DNA from: Trichostrongylus colubriformis
Taxonomy: Eukaryota > Nematoda > Chromadorea > Rhabditida > Trichostrongylidae
Length of the DNA stretch: 64,000 nt
Assembly: GCA_963978905.1 (NCBI GenBank)
Contig: OZ022260.1
Coordinates: 35,605,326-35,669,325 of the forward strand
Reading direction: 5' to 3'
In this document: positions 1 to 13,200 of the stretch, in pieces
Layout: every line of letters begins with the position of its first letter
Numbering within the stretch: position 1 is the first letter of the stretch
Made by a program: the position numbers and the translations under genes
Notes under the pieces: model-generated
Database searches by the model: none
What the model saw: only the letters and a program-made list of their open reading frames with translations
Told to the model about the DNA's origin: nothing

Positions 1-150
1 AGGTGGGCATGTGAAAGTTCTCAGAAGAGAAATAAAAATATATTATTTGGAAGACTTTATTCTTTCATGTGTAATAATTATTCAAATTGACTTTTCTTGA
101 GACATGCTCGTAAAGTTGGAGAGTGTGAGCACAGTTTTTCCGTATTTCAG

Positions 151-3100
151 CGATACGTACATCATCGACTGTGCATTGGACGTAATGGCGAGGTTGAACG
201 GCAAGCGGCAGCGTTTCGTGACGGTTTCAAACTGGTGTTGAATAGTCGTATCGTTGCATTCTTTCAACCACGAGAACTCATGGAACTAGTTATTGGCAAT
301 GAAAACTACGACTGGTCGGAGTTGCGCAAGGTCGGTTAATCTGAGTTTTTGGCGGCTTGGTTAGTTGCCGGGTACGTCGCAGCGCCCATTTTCGCTCTTT
401 GTTTCTGGTATATTCATGATTTCGTGAAAAGATTTGCTTACAAAAGCCTCTAATCTGTACATCTATTCCTATATGATTTGAGGGAACTGCCTCGTATCTT
501 CTGTCGTATGTAAGGACTTCTCTATTTTGAAAAATCTTCGTTGGCGTTGCTGTCACGCCAAAGCTCCCAGAAACTCAGAATTTGTTTGATTTTTAGTAGT
601 ACTTTCAGTGTGATTTTCAGTGAATTGAAGGATTTATGAACAATTCCTCAGCATAGCCCCGGCTGTCCTAACTTGGGAGGAGTCGCCTTTTCGAGCTCGA
701 TTGAACCCCTGCTGTTTAAAAATTATTCCTCAAACTCTTCAATTATACGTCAAAATAGCTATCGTCAGTGTGTCCGTCAGTTCGTCAGCCGTTGTATGTT
801 GGCGACGGTGGTGAGGCGAAGCAATGGTAGTGGGGAACCGGATTTTTCCACTCTGCGTCGCCAGTCACCATCACGTGTGTGGTGGTGGTGGATGATATTA
901 GAATGAGCTGTCGTTTTGAGAGGTGCGACTAATTGTCCAAGTCGCTCATCTCATTGCTTCGCATGCTTCGTCCTCTTCAAAATGCCATCATTCCACCTGC
1001 GTATGAATGGGTTTCAAGAAGAGTTGCGGAGGAGTGTATACAGAATTTCAGCGGAACGGTACCGCTTGGAGGCGTTGTGAAAGCTCTCGGAGGGGTACCT
1101 GACTGATTCTGGTCGAGAACGGAAGCTGGGGATGGCTAGGCTGGTTCACTGCAGTGAATTTTGTGGTTGTCTCGTGAGATGTTTTCTTGCTGGACTTTAA
1201 ATGTGGTGCCGCATCGGTTTTATGTAGTACGGGACTGGATTTCTCGCTATACCACCAGTACCCTTCTTTTACTGTTCCTTTTCTGGGAATCGGACAAAAT
1301 TTGTTAGGGAATGGCAATGACTATCTCTCACTTCACCTGGCTCCTCCATAATTACAGGATCGATCGGAATCTCTCTAAGTTCCAAGAAAGGTCATGTGCA
1401 GCGCAGGTCGACCAATGTTCCAGCGATATCGCTTTTTTCAGAGCCTGGGAGCATGGAAAATTTGAAAATCTGCAATTTAGCCGACCTCTGCCACTCATAG
1501 CCTTGGTAAACAGTTCATTGAAGTTATGATAAGTCTGGAAAAAAATAGACCAAGATCAATTTGTTCTCGAGTTTGGAGATCGCAGAAAGGTTCTCTGCTA
1601 AGGGTCGCAACGGTCCATGAGAAATTTTGTGAAATATTCTTATGAGCATAGTGAGTGACGTTTTCAAGGCCCGGCCAGTTGTGAGATACTTAAGAATACT
1701 TTTTTGTAAGGTCTATATATGCTACACTTAGTCCTTACCGTCAACTCCCAGTGGGTCCCCCTCTACAAACTTGGCCGCTGTGCGCATCGTTTAATGGGGG
1801 TGGTGTTCGTTCTGTGTTTGTGTCCTCCTGAGTCCCCAAATTGCAATTGTCAATATTGTGAGTGCGCGTGGTGACGACGAGGACCGGCTTGCAGCGACCG
1901 TTTTAGAGTGAGTGAGTGAGGTGTTTGTTCCAGGAACACCATATTACTGAGTGTGTGTACTTATTTTAGCATAGTGTGGTACGTACAGCTATTGTACTTG
2001 TACCTGTAGTCTTTGAGAAACCTCAAGATGAGGTAAATTGATGACTGGAAGCCGGATGTTACTCTGTGGATTACTGTTTCGCCCGCACTCACAATCCTTT
2101 GATCGTTTTAAGGAAAATTAGTTCGTACCGTGTTCTGAAGAGCATGTAAATGTTGGCTAGCTTCCACTACACAGCATGGGTCACATGCAAGCGTCTCTGT
2201 GATCCGGGGTTGAGGTCAAATAGGTGGCCTGTTCTAAATGAATTGTTTAACACCGAAAACTTTTTTGTGAATATGGATCATACCTATGTTCTGCTGAAAA
2301 AGCTGGATGGATTGGTGAACATTCGAGAAATCTCAAACACACAAGTTTCACTTCCATTTGAACTTATAATGACCCTCAAATACTTACTATTCGGATGTAC
2401 GGATGTACCCGTTGACTGCGCATTTCGATGAGTTCATCTACAGCACTCGTCAGCTTCAGAAGTTCTGGAAATTGATGCAGGGCAGTGAATAAGCCTGTGG
2501 CTTCCCTTCGCTTTATATGCCGTTTTCGGTGAGAAATGGATGTGAAGGATTTATGACCTTCGTTAAAACGAACACTCCAAAATTTCGATTGCTAGCGGAG
2601 TGTCTAAATATTCCTGCCATTGACTTGTGATCAATTTATCCGTTTGGGACCGCAATACAGGAAGCTTAGCCATGCAACTTACATTCGTCTTCGGTTTACA
2701 AGAAATTTCTAAAACCTGTTCACTTACCTGAACTAGTACTGTGATTGATTTGTGTCACGCCTTGTGAATTTTCTGAATGGAAATTGATTTTGACAGTCCT
2801 TATTTTCTTTAGTTTTTTATCGATCTGAATCCGAATTCTATGCATTCTATCGAATAGGCGATGGGTGTTATTGCGCTGGATTTTTCGGGTGTGTCGAACG
2901 AATTTGACGAAATTGTTAATATTCAGGCAAAAAGTAAAATGTACATAAAAACTCACTCAGAATTTAAAGTGGTTGTCTGAAGTGGTTGCTGAAGGGCGGA
3001 TGCAAAAACAATGGTCGTGAAATGCGTCTTTCAATCCTATGCGGACGTAAGCAAGGGCGCTGCTAAGCAGCTGTGTTCGCCAGGAGGTGCTATGACACTC

Positions 3101-6100
3101 TTTGAAAATGGTCAACTGGCCTCAGACTTGACCGGAACGAAGAATCATTGACTGGCTCCTCTCGTTATCTCGAGTGTCCCTGCTTGCTTTTATTACACAT
3201 TCAAACTCCTCTGCGGTGCGTCATGTAAGTCGAGCGTCTGGCGTATCCTGAGTGGACTGTTCAATGTTGACATAGATTCATCTAGAATTTCCTGGTTAGC
3301 TGCTTGGTGCTCTGAGTGGTTGCGTCCATGTTCAAAAAAGGACCCCACGAGCTCTGTTCTTTTATCCTATGCCAGGCACGATATCCGAAGGAGGGGTGGG
3401 AAGGGAGCTAGTCTTACGGCTAAAAGCTTTTGTGAGGTATCAAGGTAGCTGTGAAGGGATGCATGGGTCGATCGCATGGAAAGAAGAGGCGCGAATCAAT
3501 GACGAACCGAAAACAACATGGCGGACAGTCACATGAACGAGAAATCGTAAGCGGTCAAACGAGAACCACCACAACGACGATGATGACGACCCTACAACTG
3601 GAAATGACGACGACAGGTGCCCAGATCGACCGTGGGAATGCTGCCGGTTTGCGTGGGAAATCGCCACAGTGTGTGTGTGTCTGTGTGCAACTGCAACTAG
3701 TCGCACCCGTCCCGGCGTCGCTAACGGTGCTCTCGATCGCGAGCTCAGCTTTGTCTTACGATAGCTGACAACCCATCTAGCCCTTTCTTTCTCTCTGACG
3801 AACCTCTAATGGCCTACCAGCGCATTCAAACTTGCGGTTTAATTATATCCGTGTTTCCGCCACCGTATCCAAAAACAGTCGTTATTTCAGAATGTATACT
3901 GTTGTGGTGGCACATGTAATGCGCTCGCTACCGTCCCCTCTTCTGTGATTTGTTTAATGCCATTCAGCAGCATCACACTGACAATCACTGTTCACTGGTG
4001 CGGAACATTTGTTCGGTGAATGGAATAGATTGAATATTCGATAAAAAGAACTTTTAACAAGGGATCGAAAATTTTGAATTGCGAACTTTCGTATGCAAAG
4101 TGGTGCTTTAGTTAGGTATGCGTAACTCGTTGTGTTTATCGGTCCACCAATCGATTTGTCCAGTCGAACGCTGTGATTCCGGTTCTACCTTACATGGTCA
4201 GCAGTGGTGCGCTTATTATATGAGTTTATACTGGTCTTATGACGTGATTGTCTTTTAATGGGTTTGTTTTGGCGTTCGGAGGGTCTAACACTATGTCGAT
4301 CCATTACGGTACATCAACTATGATTCTTCTTCTGGATATTTATATATCCCGTTGAAGTTCCGTTACCTCTGATGGGACAGCCTTCAATATTTGTCGTAGC
4401 CCCCAAGTCCATCGCCTATGTGTAACAAACGGACGGGCGTGGTGGTATAGGATCGGCGATCGAATTTACCGTATCGTGATGAAGGAACGATAGGAGTGTA
4501 GCTGTCGCTCGAGTGGCTGTAGAATTGGTCGTTAAATGCATGCACGAACACTTTTAGCACGAACAAGAAAGATCAAAGGAATCATGAAAATGAATCGGTT
4601 CTGGGCTGGTTCTGATAATGAGATTGGGAAACGAAATTTCAAAAATAACCTGGAAATATAATTTGAGAGTCGACTCATCTTGCAACAATCTTCACTTACG
4701 CTTTTTTGACTCAGATTTCGCATGCTGGTTCGGCAAATTGAGTTAGAGGAAATGAAAGTGAAGGATTGTCACATTTTTGGATGGGAATCGATGTTCGAGA
4801 ACTCCCTTAAATTTCGATGTTCGAGCTGGGGATTTTAGTTTTCGCATAATTCAGTTTATTGGTGTAGTCCTGATATAAGGTGTACTGTGCTACGATGAAG
4901 TTCGAGGTATCAGTATCAAAGTAGCCATGAAAATGATAACGATTTCAGATTGTTCAGTACAAAGGTGAATACCATGCGAATCACCCTACGATTCTCGCTT
5001 TTTGGGAGGCATTTTTTGAGCTGACAGTGGATGAACGAAAGGTACATTTTTGTTTTTCTTTCTTCTTTCGTTTTTCCTTGGTAAAGCAATTTTATTCGCT
5101 CGATATCGCCGTTTTTGCACCTTTTCTTGGCAACCCGTGTTTTTTGTTAATGTATGTATTCAGTTAGTAATACGTTTCGCTAATTTGCTGACAATCTCGG
5201 TTTTTAGTTTTTTTTTGACACGTTTCGTTTCGAGCAAGTTTTTATCAGTACTAGTTGAAAGTGTCAACGTTTGAATTCAAAATATTGCGCTTACTATATG
5301 CTTACGATAGTTTTCGATGCTTCCTTCAAATATATGGACTAGTGCTATCGACGTTTTCATCGACTAGGTTTGCTGATTAGCGTGCAAAAATTTGTTATCT
5401 ATGTGAAGGAGCTATAACTTATTGAATTTTCATATTATTCTCACAAGTGAAAAAAGTGAGGAGGGGTTTTGACTAATTCATAAAATTTAACTGCTTTTTT
5501 TTCTCTCCCATCGCTACTAGATGTTTGCCTTGCCAAAGAAAGAAGTTCCTCGGAAAAGGTTCCTAATGAAATTGTTTTCTTAGTGTAGAGTTTCACCGGG
5601 ATATTGAATTGAATTGAACTTACCTATATGTACATACGATCCTTCATTGAAAATTACTTGCGTTGAGTTTTTTTTTTCATCTAGTATATTTTTTCTAGTA
5701 CTGAAAATATTTGGAGCAGGATAGAAAGGAGGCGATGGTGTATACACACCATTTATTTTTATAGGGAAGTTTTTTTCAATATCTTCAGTAAAAAGCCATC
5801 TTAAGTTATATAAGGAAATGCAAGTTAGCTCCATCTAGTGGTGAATGATAGTTTTTGTTCACAGGAGATGAAGAATTTATCAATTAAAATGTAGTAAGTA
5901 GCCAAAACAAGGCTGCTATTGGGTGAAAGATAAATAGGCGCGTCACTTTTTGACATTTTGACCTCGATTAATGGGGTTCAGCCAATTTTGTATTGGTTAA
6001 AATCGAATCATCGTGTTTCTTGGGCCGCCTTCATACTCTGCGGTAGTGACAGCGACAGGAGGGCGTGGCTGTGTTCAGCGAGACAAAATGGTACGGGCGG

Positions 6101-6741
6101 ACGCAGAGACGACGCAGCCACGCTTTTCGCGGCACCGCGGAGTATGAAGGTGCCTTGTCCTTTTGATGTTATGTTTATGCGATATTTTTGATGTTCCCAT
6201 AAATGGAAAGTTTCAAGAATCTGGAAAATGTCTGAAGCGGGCAGGAAAGGCGGATTTGTAGGGTCTTTGCTCATTTTTTTCAGTTGTGGAGTGGGCATAT
6301 TTATATGCTCACAACTGTGGTGAATTCTACACTTGATTATGCCAAATAATAAAAGATTTCTGCGCCTATCACTATTTGATCGGATACATTTTCATCGTTT
6401 TAGTTTAATGTAGTCTTTCGTATTATATTTTTTGACCTCTCCTTTCTTACCGCTTTTGTACTCTTTTCTCTTCGCTACTTTGTGTTCTACCAGAAATTCG
6501 AGTTTCTGTTTGATTGTCACTTTTTCAGCAATTTCTTCAATTCCTAATGGGTTCGACTCGATTGCCAGTCGGTGGTATGTCGTCGATGCAGATGTACATA
6601 CAACCGACGGCTCCCGAAGTGCTGCCGGTCGCGCACACCTGCTTCAACCTGCTCGACCTGCCCAATATCGCCGACAGCAAAGAACTGTTGCGCCGCTTGC
6701 GGATCTCTATCCAGCACACGCAAGGGTTCACCCTCGTTTGA
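151..6741 (+). CDS. herc-1: HERC3/4-type HECT E3 ubiquitin ligase, last three exons (5' partial)
   Basis: Exons 151-330, 4949-5041 and 6529-6741 (TGA stop) join in phase 0 and give 161 C-terminal residues. What is seen: exon 1 opens after TATTTCAG and encodes a HECT segment ending in FFQPRELMELVIGNENYDW; exon 2 encodes YKGEYHANHPTILAFWEAFF and ends AAG/gtacat; exon 3 follows TTTTTCAG and carries the C-lobe with GSTRLPVGG and LPVAHTCFNLLDLP, where the Cys of HTCFN is the thioester acceptor of HECT ligases. The chain stops at GFTLV, the normal HECT C-terminus. HECT enzymes take ubiquitin from an E2 onto this cysteine and pass it to substrate. The wording of the C-lobe is closest to the HERC3/HERC4 group; the RCC1 repeats expected upstream are outside the window. 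The exon 1 donor (AAG/gtcggt) is weak. The symbol is assigned by analogy with C. elegans. The catalytic region looks intact. Confidence 0.9.
331..4948 (+). other. Large HERC intron (4.6 kb)
   Basis: This stretch separates HERC exons 1 and 2 in the window. The short open frames inside it on both strands show no domain, no codon pattern and no plausible splice partners. It holds a purine/ACG-rich patch around 3480-3640 and scattered AT-rich sequence. I see no nested gene or clear transposon. Confidence 0.6.
6023..6155. repeat. Short palindromic MITE in HERC intron 2
   Basis: The ends are inverted repeats: CCTTCATACTCTGCGG at 6028-6043 pairs with CCGCGGAGTATGAAGG at 6135-6150. Further inside, GGCGTGGCTG and CAGCCACGC also pair. 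The element is about 133 bp, GC-richer than the surrounding intron, and has no coding capacity, which fits a non-autonomous fold-back insertion. Confidence 0.6.
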
Positions 6742-7236
6742 AACTTCATCTTTCTATATCTCTGTCTCTTTCCGTCGCCTGTTTTCCTAGAAAACGTTGC
6801 TGTATTTTTGCCCTTTCTGCTCCAGGACGAATCGGTCGTCATTGCGTCCTTTGTAGCCCAAAACTTCTTTATGTTTCAGTGAAAGTCCTTTCCTCTCAAC
6901 ATGTCAATGGTGTATAGTGCTGTGTTTACTGTTGCTCACCTTCCATGGCTTCGATCAATATATCGATTACTCCAGTGCGGGGGTTGGTTAGTACAGTGTA
7001 CAGGTAGCATAAATTACAAAAAGCTCCGCTCGAATAGCGTTTCTAACAATATCTTTGGGCATAGAATGACGTAGTTGCTGATTGTTCGTAGCTTATTGAT
7101 TATTTGTACACTGTTAAGTCAGGTAGAGGAGCGATCAGCTTTTATAACTAACGATACCAATGTGATAGCAAATCAATAATGCTTTATATGTGTATTTTTG
7201 TCGTGTGGCTTGTACTCGAAAAGATTTTTACGCGAA

Positions 7237-7242
7237 AATAAA
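7237..7242 (+). promoter_or_regulatory. Possible HERC polyadenylation signal
   Basis: The first AATAAA on the + strand after the HERC stop that I found lies about 500 bp downstream. The distance is long for a worm 3' UTR, so a variant hexamer nearer the stop may be used instead. Confidence 0.3.
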
Positions 7243-8393
7243 CCGTAATTGATCGAGTGGCTGGTTGATCTAAGAGTTTCGATAGAGGCGATATTGATCG
7301 ATATCCAGTTTATTAATTTTTTTCGAATATTTAGCCTGTAGTTATCGTACGAGGTTTTTACGAGTGGAAACTTAACATATGGTCACGATTGCTCGTTTAG
7401 TATGCAATTTCATTGACTGATTAGTCTTCGATGAAAAATTTGGATAAGCGCCTCTCTTCTTCAAAGCAATTTCATGTGAATTTATGAGTAATCAGGAGAA
7501 CTTCGTCGAAATTCCAAACCCCCTTGAGAGAGCTTTAATCGATTATCGATCCCTGTTATTCCGCAGAATTGTTTTGTGTTACAAGGAATGGTCATGAAAT
7601 TACGTTAGAAAACTAATCCTTCTGGAATTACTTACCATTTCCAATATCATTGAATCATTTTTAAGTTTTTGTTCAGTGCTCAAAATACTTTCGTGACCCA
7701 TCGTTTATGGTGTTTGTTGCATGGTTTGGATGACTCAGACATCAATGCAGTCAATGTTTTTGTTTCTCTCTTAATTCCTATGAGATTCTATTGGGCAGAA
7801 CAATTTTTAATAATCTACGATCCCTAGTAATGGGTTGACCTGATTTGGTCATGAAGAAGGACGGTATCGGCGAACTTTCGAGTTCTTATACTATTACATG
7901 TTGGCAGAAAAATTCGTGCATATTGAATGGTTAGAGGCTAAACCTGAGAAGTAAAGTAATGTGACGTTGATCATACGTGAACCGTTTGATCGTCATCGCT
8001 TAATCAATCCTATTCGAGAGGCACGGCGCACTCTACTTCCATTTGTAATCGTAGAGGTGTTTGAATGAGTACTGGTGGATGCCGATGTGAACTTAGTGAT
8101 TATGTCCTCTCAAAGGTACCATATGCTTACCAAGATTTGTAAAACTTGGTAATTTTATGGGTTAAAGTCCACGTGAAGCGGCTTGTGAAGGACCTACACT
8201 CCGGTAGCTGATTCCAGGGTTTTGCAATGTGGTTCCGGGTCATGAACAGGCCGGGCCCTGGTTCAGATTCCGTGGAGAATGTGAAGAGCAGATCTGACAC
8301 GTGTATGATGGTCCACAGAGTGGAACGTGTTGGGTATTGGGCTATATATACTCGGAATGAAACGGTTTATCAGTGAGAAATTGGCTAGTCGCG

Positions 8394-8443
8394 ATTTTTT
8401 CAAATAATTCTTAGTCAATATGTCTAAGAATTATTTGAAAAAT
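8394..8443. repeat. 19-bp stem hairpin
   Basis: TTTTTCAAATAATTCTTAG (8396-8414) is followed after 9 bases by its exact reverse complement (8424-8442). It is AT-rich and isolated between two genes. It could be a fold-back insertion remnant or a structured RNA; nothing else in the sequence decides between them. Confidence 0.7.
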
Positions 8444-10226
8444 TCGGTTTCTAACGGCTTAATTAATCGGTCCATTGATAGGCTTAAGTAATTGATTACT
8501 TGAATTATTCGCTGAATGATAACCGTGACCGTTAGTGAAAAACCTGGAGTAAACTTCTGTCAGCGAGTTCCGCGTTCCCCACTGAACGAGAAAAACTTTG
8601 AAAATGTGACGCTTTCAGAGATTTCTCACGGGTTCCAGTATCACAACCAACTCACCTGTAGTAGTGGCTAGTTCTCGGTAATACCGGTTTTGCTAGTTGA
8701 CCCTGTTTTAAGAGTTTGTTTTCGTCGTCGTTGGATCCGTTGTCTGCTGCCGCCAGCAAGCAGTCCCTGAGGAATGGTCAAATGTATAAAATGTTCAGAA
8801 AATGGGAATAGTATGGAAATGCTCTGATCAGTTGTTTAATTGTTTTCGCTAGTAAGGTAATAATGATTCTCTGGGTGGTGTTGCTCTTCTATTACGAAAT
8901 TTTCAGGTTGTTTTGCAGAATATGGGCAGATCTTGTTTGTAACTGTTGTTCGGGCAATAAAAGGCTTGGCCGTCTCCATCCATGCACAGGGGAAACGAGT
9001 TGATCAATATCCATAATTTTTATATCCATAATTTTTATTTGTTAGTAGATATCCCTCTGACTGTCTACAAGGTAGACTCTAGGTCCCATAGAGGAAGCAC
9101 GTCAGTATACGCTCAGGTGTGAACTGGTCGCCAGTGAAACAACCCGTTCAGAAACGGCTTCCCCTTTCATGGTTCTAAAAAATGTCAAAATAAGGGCAAT
9201 TACTCAAATTTCCCTGGCCTAATACAACAATTCTAGCCAGTTATGACCGTAACGGTTCTGGTAATAGCGTAGAGCTTGTTTCGAAATCCACTTCAAGCTT
9301 CATCCACCGACTCATGCCCTGGCAGTCACCTCGATCCCTCACACAACGATCACCGTGCGGTTGAGTAGTGTCGATGATGGGACGGACGCCCGTGCGCGGA
9401 ATTCGCTTTCTCTCATTTCGCGCCGAGGTCGCGCACTCCAACAACGCGATGAAATCAGAGCGCAAGAATAAATAGAACGGAAAGCGAGTGGACGCACCAC
9501 AAGTGAGCGTACCGCTACGACGGCGCTCGAATTCAGGTCGAAATCATACGGCTGGCGATCGGGCGAATGAATGACTACGTCATAGTGTCGTTTCTTCATT
9601 AGATGATCGATTCAATGGCTTGCAGGGGTTGATTGGAGGTTGAAAATGAAGACGAAAGCGATATTGATTGATAGGTTGATAAAGATTTCCGATTAGAACC
9701 TAATTGAACAGGTTCTCAAAAAAAAAACTGGTTCCCTTTGACGGTATGGTTTTTGGTATCTTTCAAAAATTCGATCAAATTTCAAAGTGACGCGTAGATT
9801 GTTATTGATTGACGAGCCACTGATAAACAGTTATTTATTAATAGTCGGAACGCCTTGTGATAAGGGTTTTAGTTCAAACAATATAATTTTTCAGCAGGAG
9901 TGGCAGAACATAGGCACATTTTGCATGGCCTATCCTACATCTTGCAGTATGCTTCTTTCGATAGGGTGCTTGTTGTTGGACGCTGTTGCGTTTTTTTCGA
10001 AGAAAAATGAGTAGCTCTTGAAGTTTGTGTCCCATCGCCAGTTTGGTGTGTTACAGCCGGTTTGGTTCCAGCTGAATTCATTTGTTTACATTGAAAGATT
10101 TTTATTTTCGGAGATTTTTCATTTTTCCAAATATTGATTGCAGAGCTAATTCTCAACGAATCTTTGGTGTTGTTGGTTTTTTTTTCCTCGAACAAGGACT
10201 CCTGAAGGAACCGGACAGGTCGAACA

Positions 10227-13200
10227 ATGTGGTCGTTGATGATATTAAAGCCGGACATCGTCGCACATCGACCGTTACTTCAGGTGATCCTTTGTAAAGA
10301 TTTTGGTCCCCATGCCCATCCAGGATTCCGACGGTGAGGATTTAGTACGCGATGTGTAGGAATTCGTGAATATTATGGGATAGCGCGCGGCCTGGATTTC
10401 TCACCCATTCACCGTAATTCGTCGCCCACACCGCAGCGGACACCGCCCGCGATGATGCTCATCAATTTCGCATCTGGGTCACACAGTACTCATCAAAACA
10501 ACACCGACGCGGCGAACGCGGATGAGGCGTTCTGAGGGTTGTGAATGGGTTTTTCGAGTGGTTCAGGGTTACGTGAGGGTTTGAAGCTTCTGCAAGATCC
10601 TTTCACCGGAGGTGTATCCTTAAGCTGGTCATTGTTCAGAGAATTTTTTCATAAAGTTTGGTAAGAATCAATGGGCAAAGTAGGGCTTTCATTCTGGTAG
10701 AGTAGTTGATACGAATGATTTTCATAAGAATTCAATCAGAAGGTTATGCATTACAAAGAATGGGTAGCCATGAAAGTTCTTGCCTGGTGGTAACCTCAGG
10801 GGTTACATTATTACTTACCCAGTACTGGTAAAGTATCAGGGTAACTTTCAGTAGCGCCCTTGCAAACGTCATGGTACCGGTTTGCTTGATTGACTTAATG
10901 ATTTACTTCCGCAAAAATCTGCAGAAATCCGGTTTGGTGGCACCCCACGGGTAGACTGAAAGACGTGCCATTCAAGAAAAAAGTAACGGGATTCCAGGGA
11001 CCTTAAAGGCATTCGGGTGACTTCATGTGGAATGAAGTTATCTCTCAAATCTTACTAATTTTTTGACTTGTATCTTGGTTAGATGAGCAGCAGAGAAGAA
11101 TTGGTTGAGGGCGATTGGTTGTATTCAAGGAACCATTGAGCTGAAAGTAACTGAGTTTATTTTTCGAAGTGAAGTCTCCGTAGGGAAGATAGTCGGCATC
11201 TCATTGGTTTATTGTTCGGTAAGCATGCCTTAGGATTTGGTTTCAAAGTGATTATTGTAACATTCAGCAGAGTACGCTCAGAAGTAAGATGGGAAGCTAT
11301 GGGTACTAGGAATAATATAAAAAGTTGGTGGAATCTAGTATAGAGCAACCCAAAACCCCCTCAGAAGTTCCCGATCCATGCCTGCCCCTGACCCTGGATG
11401 GGGCCTATCGTTGAAATACTCCTCAAGTAAAAGCGATAATTTGGCAATATTTCACCTCGTAGTGAATCAAAACGGTGTTTTTTTAGACCAAATGGGCTCT
11501 AGTTCGTTTACGGGTGACGTCAATCCGAGATCTGTTGGGGTGGTGTTGCCCTTTGACCAAATTACGTAGATGGCAGTTCTGTAAATCGGTCACCTAATCA
11601 CAAAATTTTATCGATTCTTATTCTGACGAGAATCGCTCAAAAGCATCTTTTGCGATCAGCTGTATGTTTGATGATGTACAAAAGGGATTGAATAATGAAT
11701 TCCGTCAAGTCCCGGATATTCCCGTGGCGTCGGTCGCAAGCGTAGCACTGCGCAGAGCGCACGCTCTTGCGCACTCTTAGTCTGACGTACAAACAGGTCT
11801 TTTGTTCGCCGTACGACGCCAACAATGGGATTTCATTTCGTTCGTCTATTCGAGACAACCACCGCCAACATAGAGTGACAGCCACAGTCACAGCAACAGT
11901 AGCTGAAGTCGTCAGCATCATCCCCCCAGGAATCTCCAGGAATACGGTATCATCCCATGGTTACTAGCAAACCGTTGAATCGCATTATTGAAAAACACGT
12001 TATGTGCTGGATGACGGCAGTATAGACGTAGCTTCACAAGAGATTCACCGCGCGTGCAAAGGAAAATGCGCTCAATCGGCGCTCGATGAGCTCATAAAAC
12101 ACAGCGTTGAGATGGCACGGCCGGCCGGCTGGATGGTTGGAGTACTGTATGTGCTGTACTGTAGTCAGACGACGAATGACTCATCGCCTGCAGCAGCCAG
12201 CAGCAGCAATAGCAGCGTTAGACGGGCAATGGCAATGCACCGCCAGCCATTCAGCCAGCCAGTCGGCTGACGGGTAGTGTGCAGTGCCGCGATCCGATGG
12301 GCTGATTGGAACACACGCCGTTGGAGGAGCACAAACAACGCGAATTCGATTCGAAGGACGATTGGACGAAGAGGATGGTGCGCGCGTCGCGTGACTCTCT
12401 AGAGGCTTATTTTTGTTCGCCAGAAATGGTTCAAAAGGAGAAATTCTGTTCCAGCAATTTGGGTACGGTATTCTTTTCAAAAGTGAAGAAGTTGAGTCAG
12501 TGTCTTAGGGCGTCCGTTTATATAGAGTTTTTTAGGAACTAGATGAAAAATTGATAAATGTGGAAAGTTAAGCTAATTGATGAACATTGAACAATTCTGG
12601 AGAAGAATTACGTTCAAAGGGTCGTGATTAAGCGTTTCAGAGCATTGAAGCAAACGGCCTGTCTTAATGGAGACCTGCAAGGCACCAGGACCTCCGTTGA
12701 ACTGCGCGTGGTCTCTATTAGGGTTCAAAACCCTACTAAACCCGCGTTGGTCAACACTCAAGTGCGAAATGGTTTCGAACCAGGTGCGAAGAAGACTCAA
12801 AATCCTCCTGGGTAGTAGTTCTGACTGAAACTTTGGAGTGAAAAGCGATTTTTCCCAAGAAATGGAAATTCGAAGAGAATCGCGTGCAAATCTTTTTCGA
12901 ACAGTACCCGCGACTGTTTTTCTCCAGTTCGTATCATCTTACACACTAATCTCCACGTTACAGCAAACATTACGTGAACTACTGGAAGCCGGTATAATCA
13001 TTGGTGGAGCTCAAAAACTTTTATTAACTAGACAGAAAGCTGAAGAACTTTATGGAGTTCATAAAGGCGAGCCTAGATTAATGCTATAATATCCCATAAC
13101 AGGTGAACAGCGGACGAAATGATGGATTTGATTATTTTTTTCAGGCAAGTTCTTCTATCCAAGGCTGGTACGTCATGTGACCAGGTGGGTTTTAGTTCCT

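Larger units (their letters stand above)
6742..10226. other. Intergenic region between HERC and the NME6-like gene
   Basis: About 3.5 kb without a supported gene. It contains a near-perfect short hairpin at 8394-8443 and a CpG-rich patch at about 9300-9560 that could be promoter sequence for the downstream + strand gene. Open frames here are short and carry no recognisable domain. Confidence 0.5.

Noticed and set aside
6432..6917. 161-codon + strand frame over the last HERC exon
   Set aside because: It is out of frame with the HECT C-lobe, which is unmistakable in the overlapping frame.
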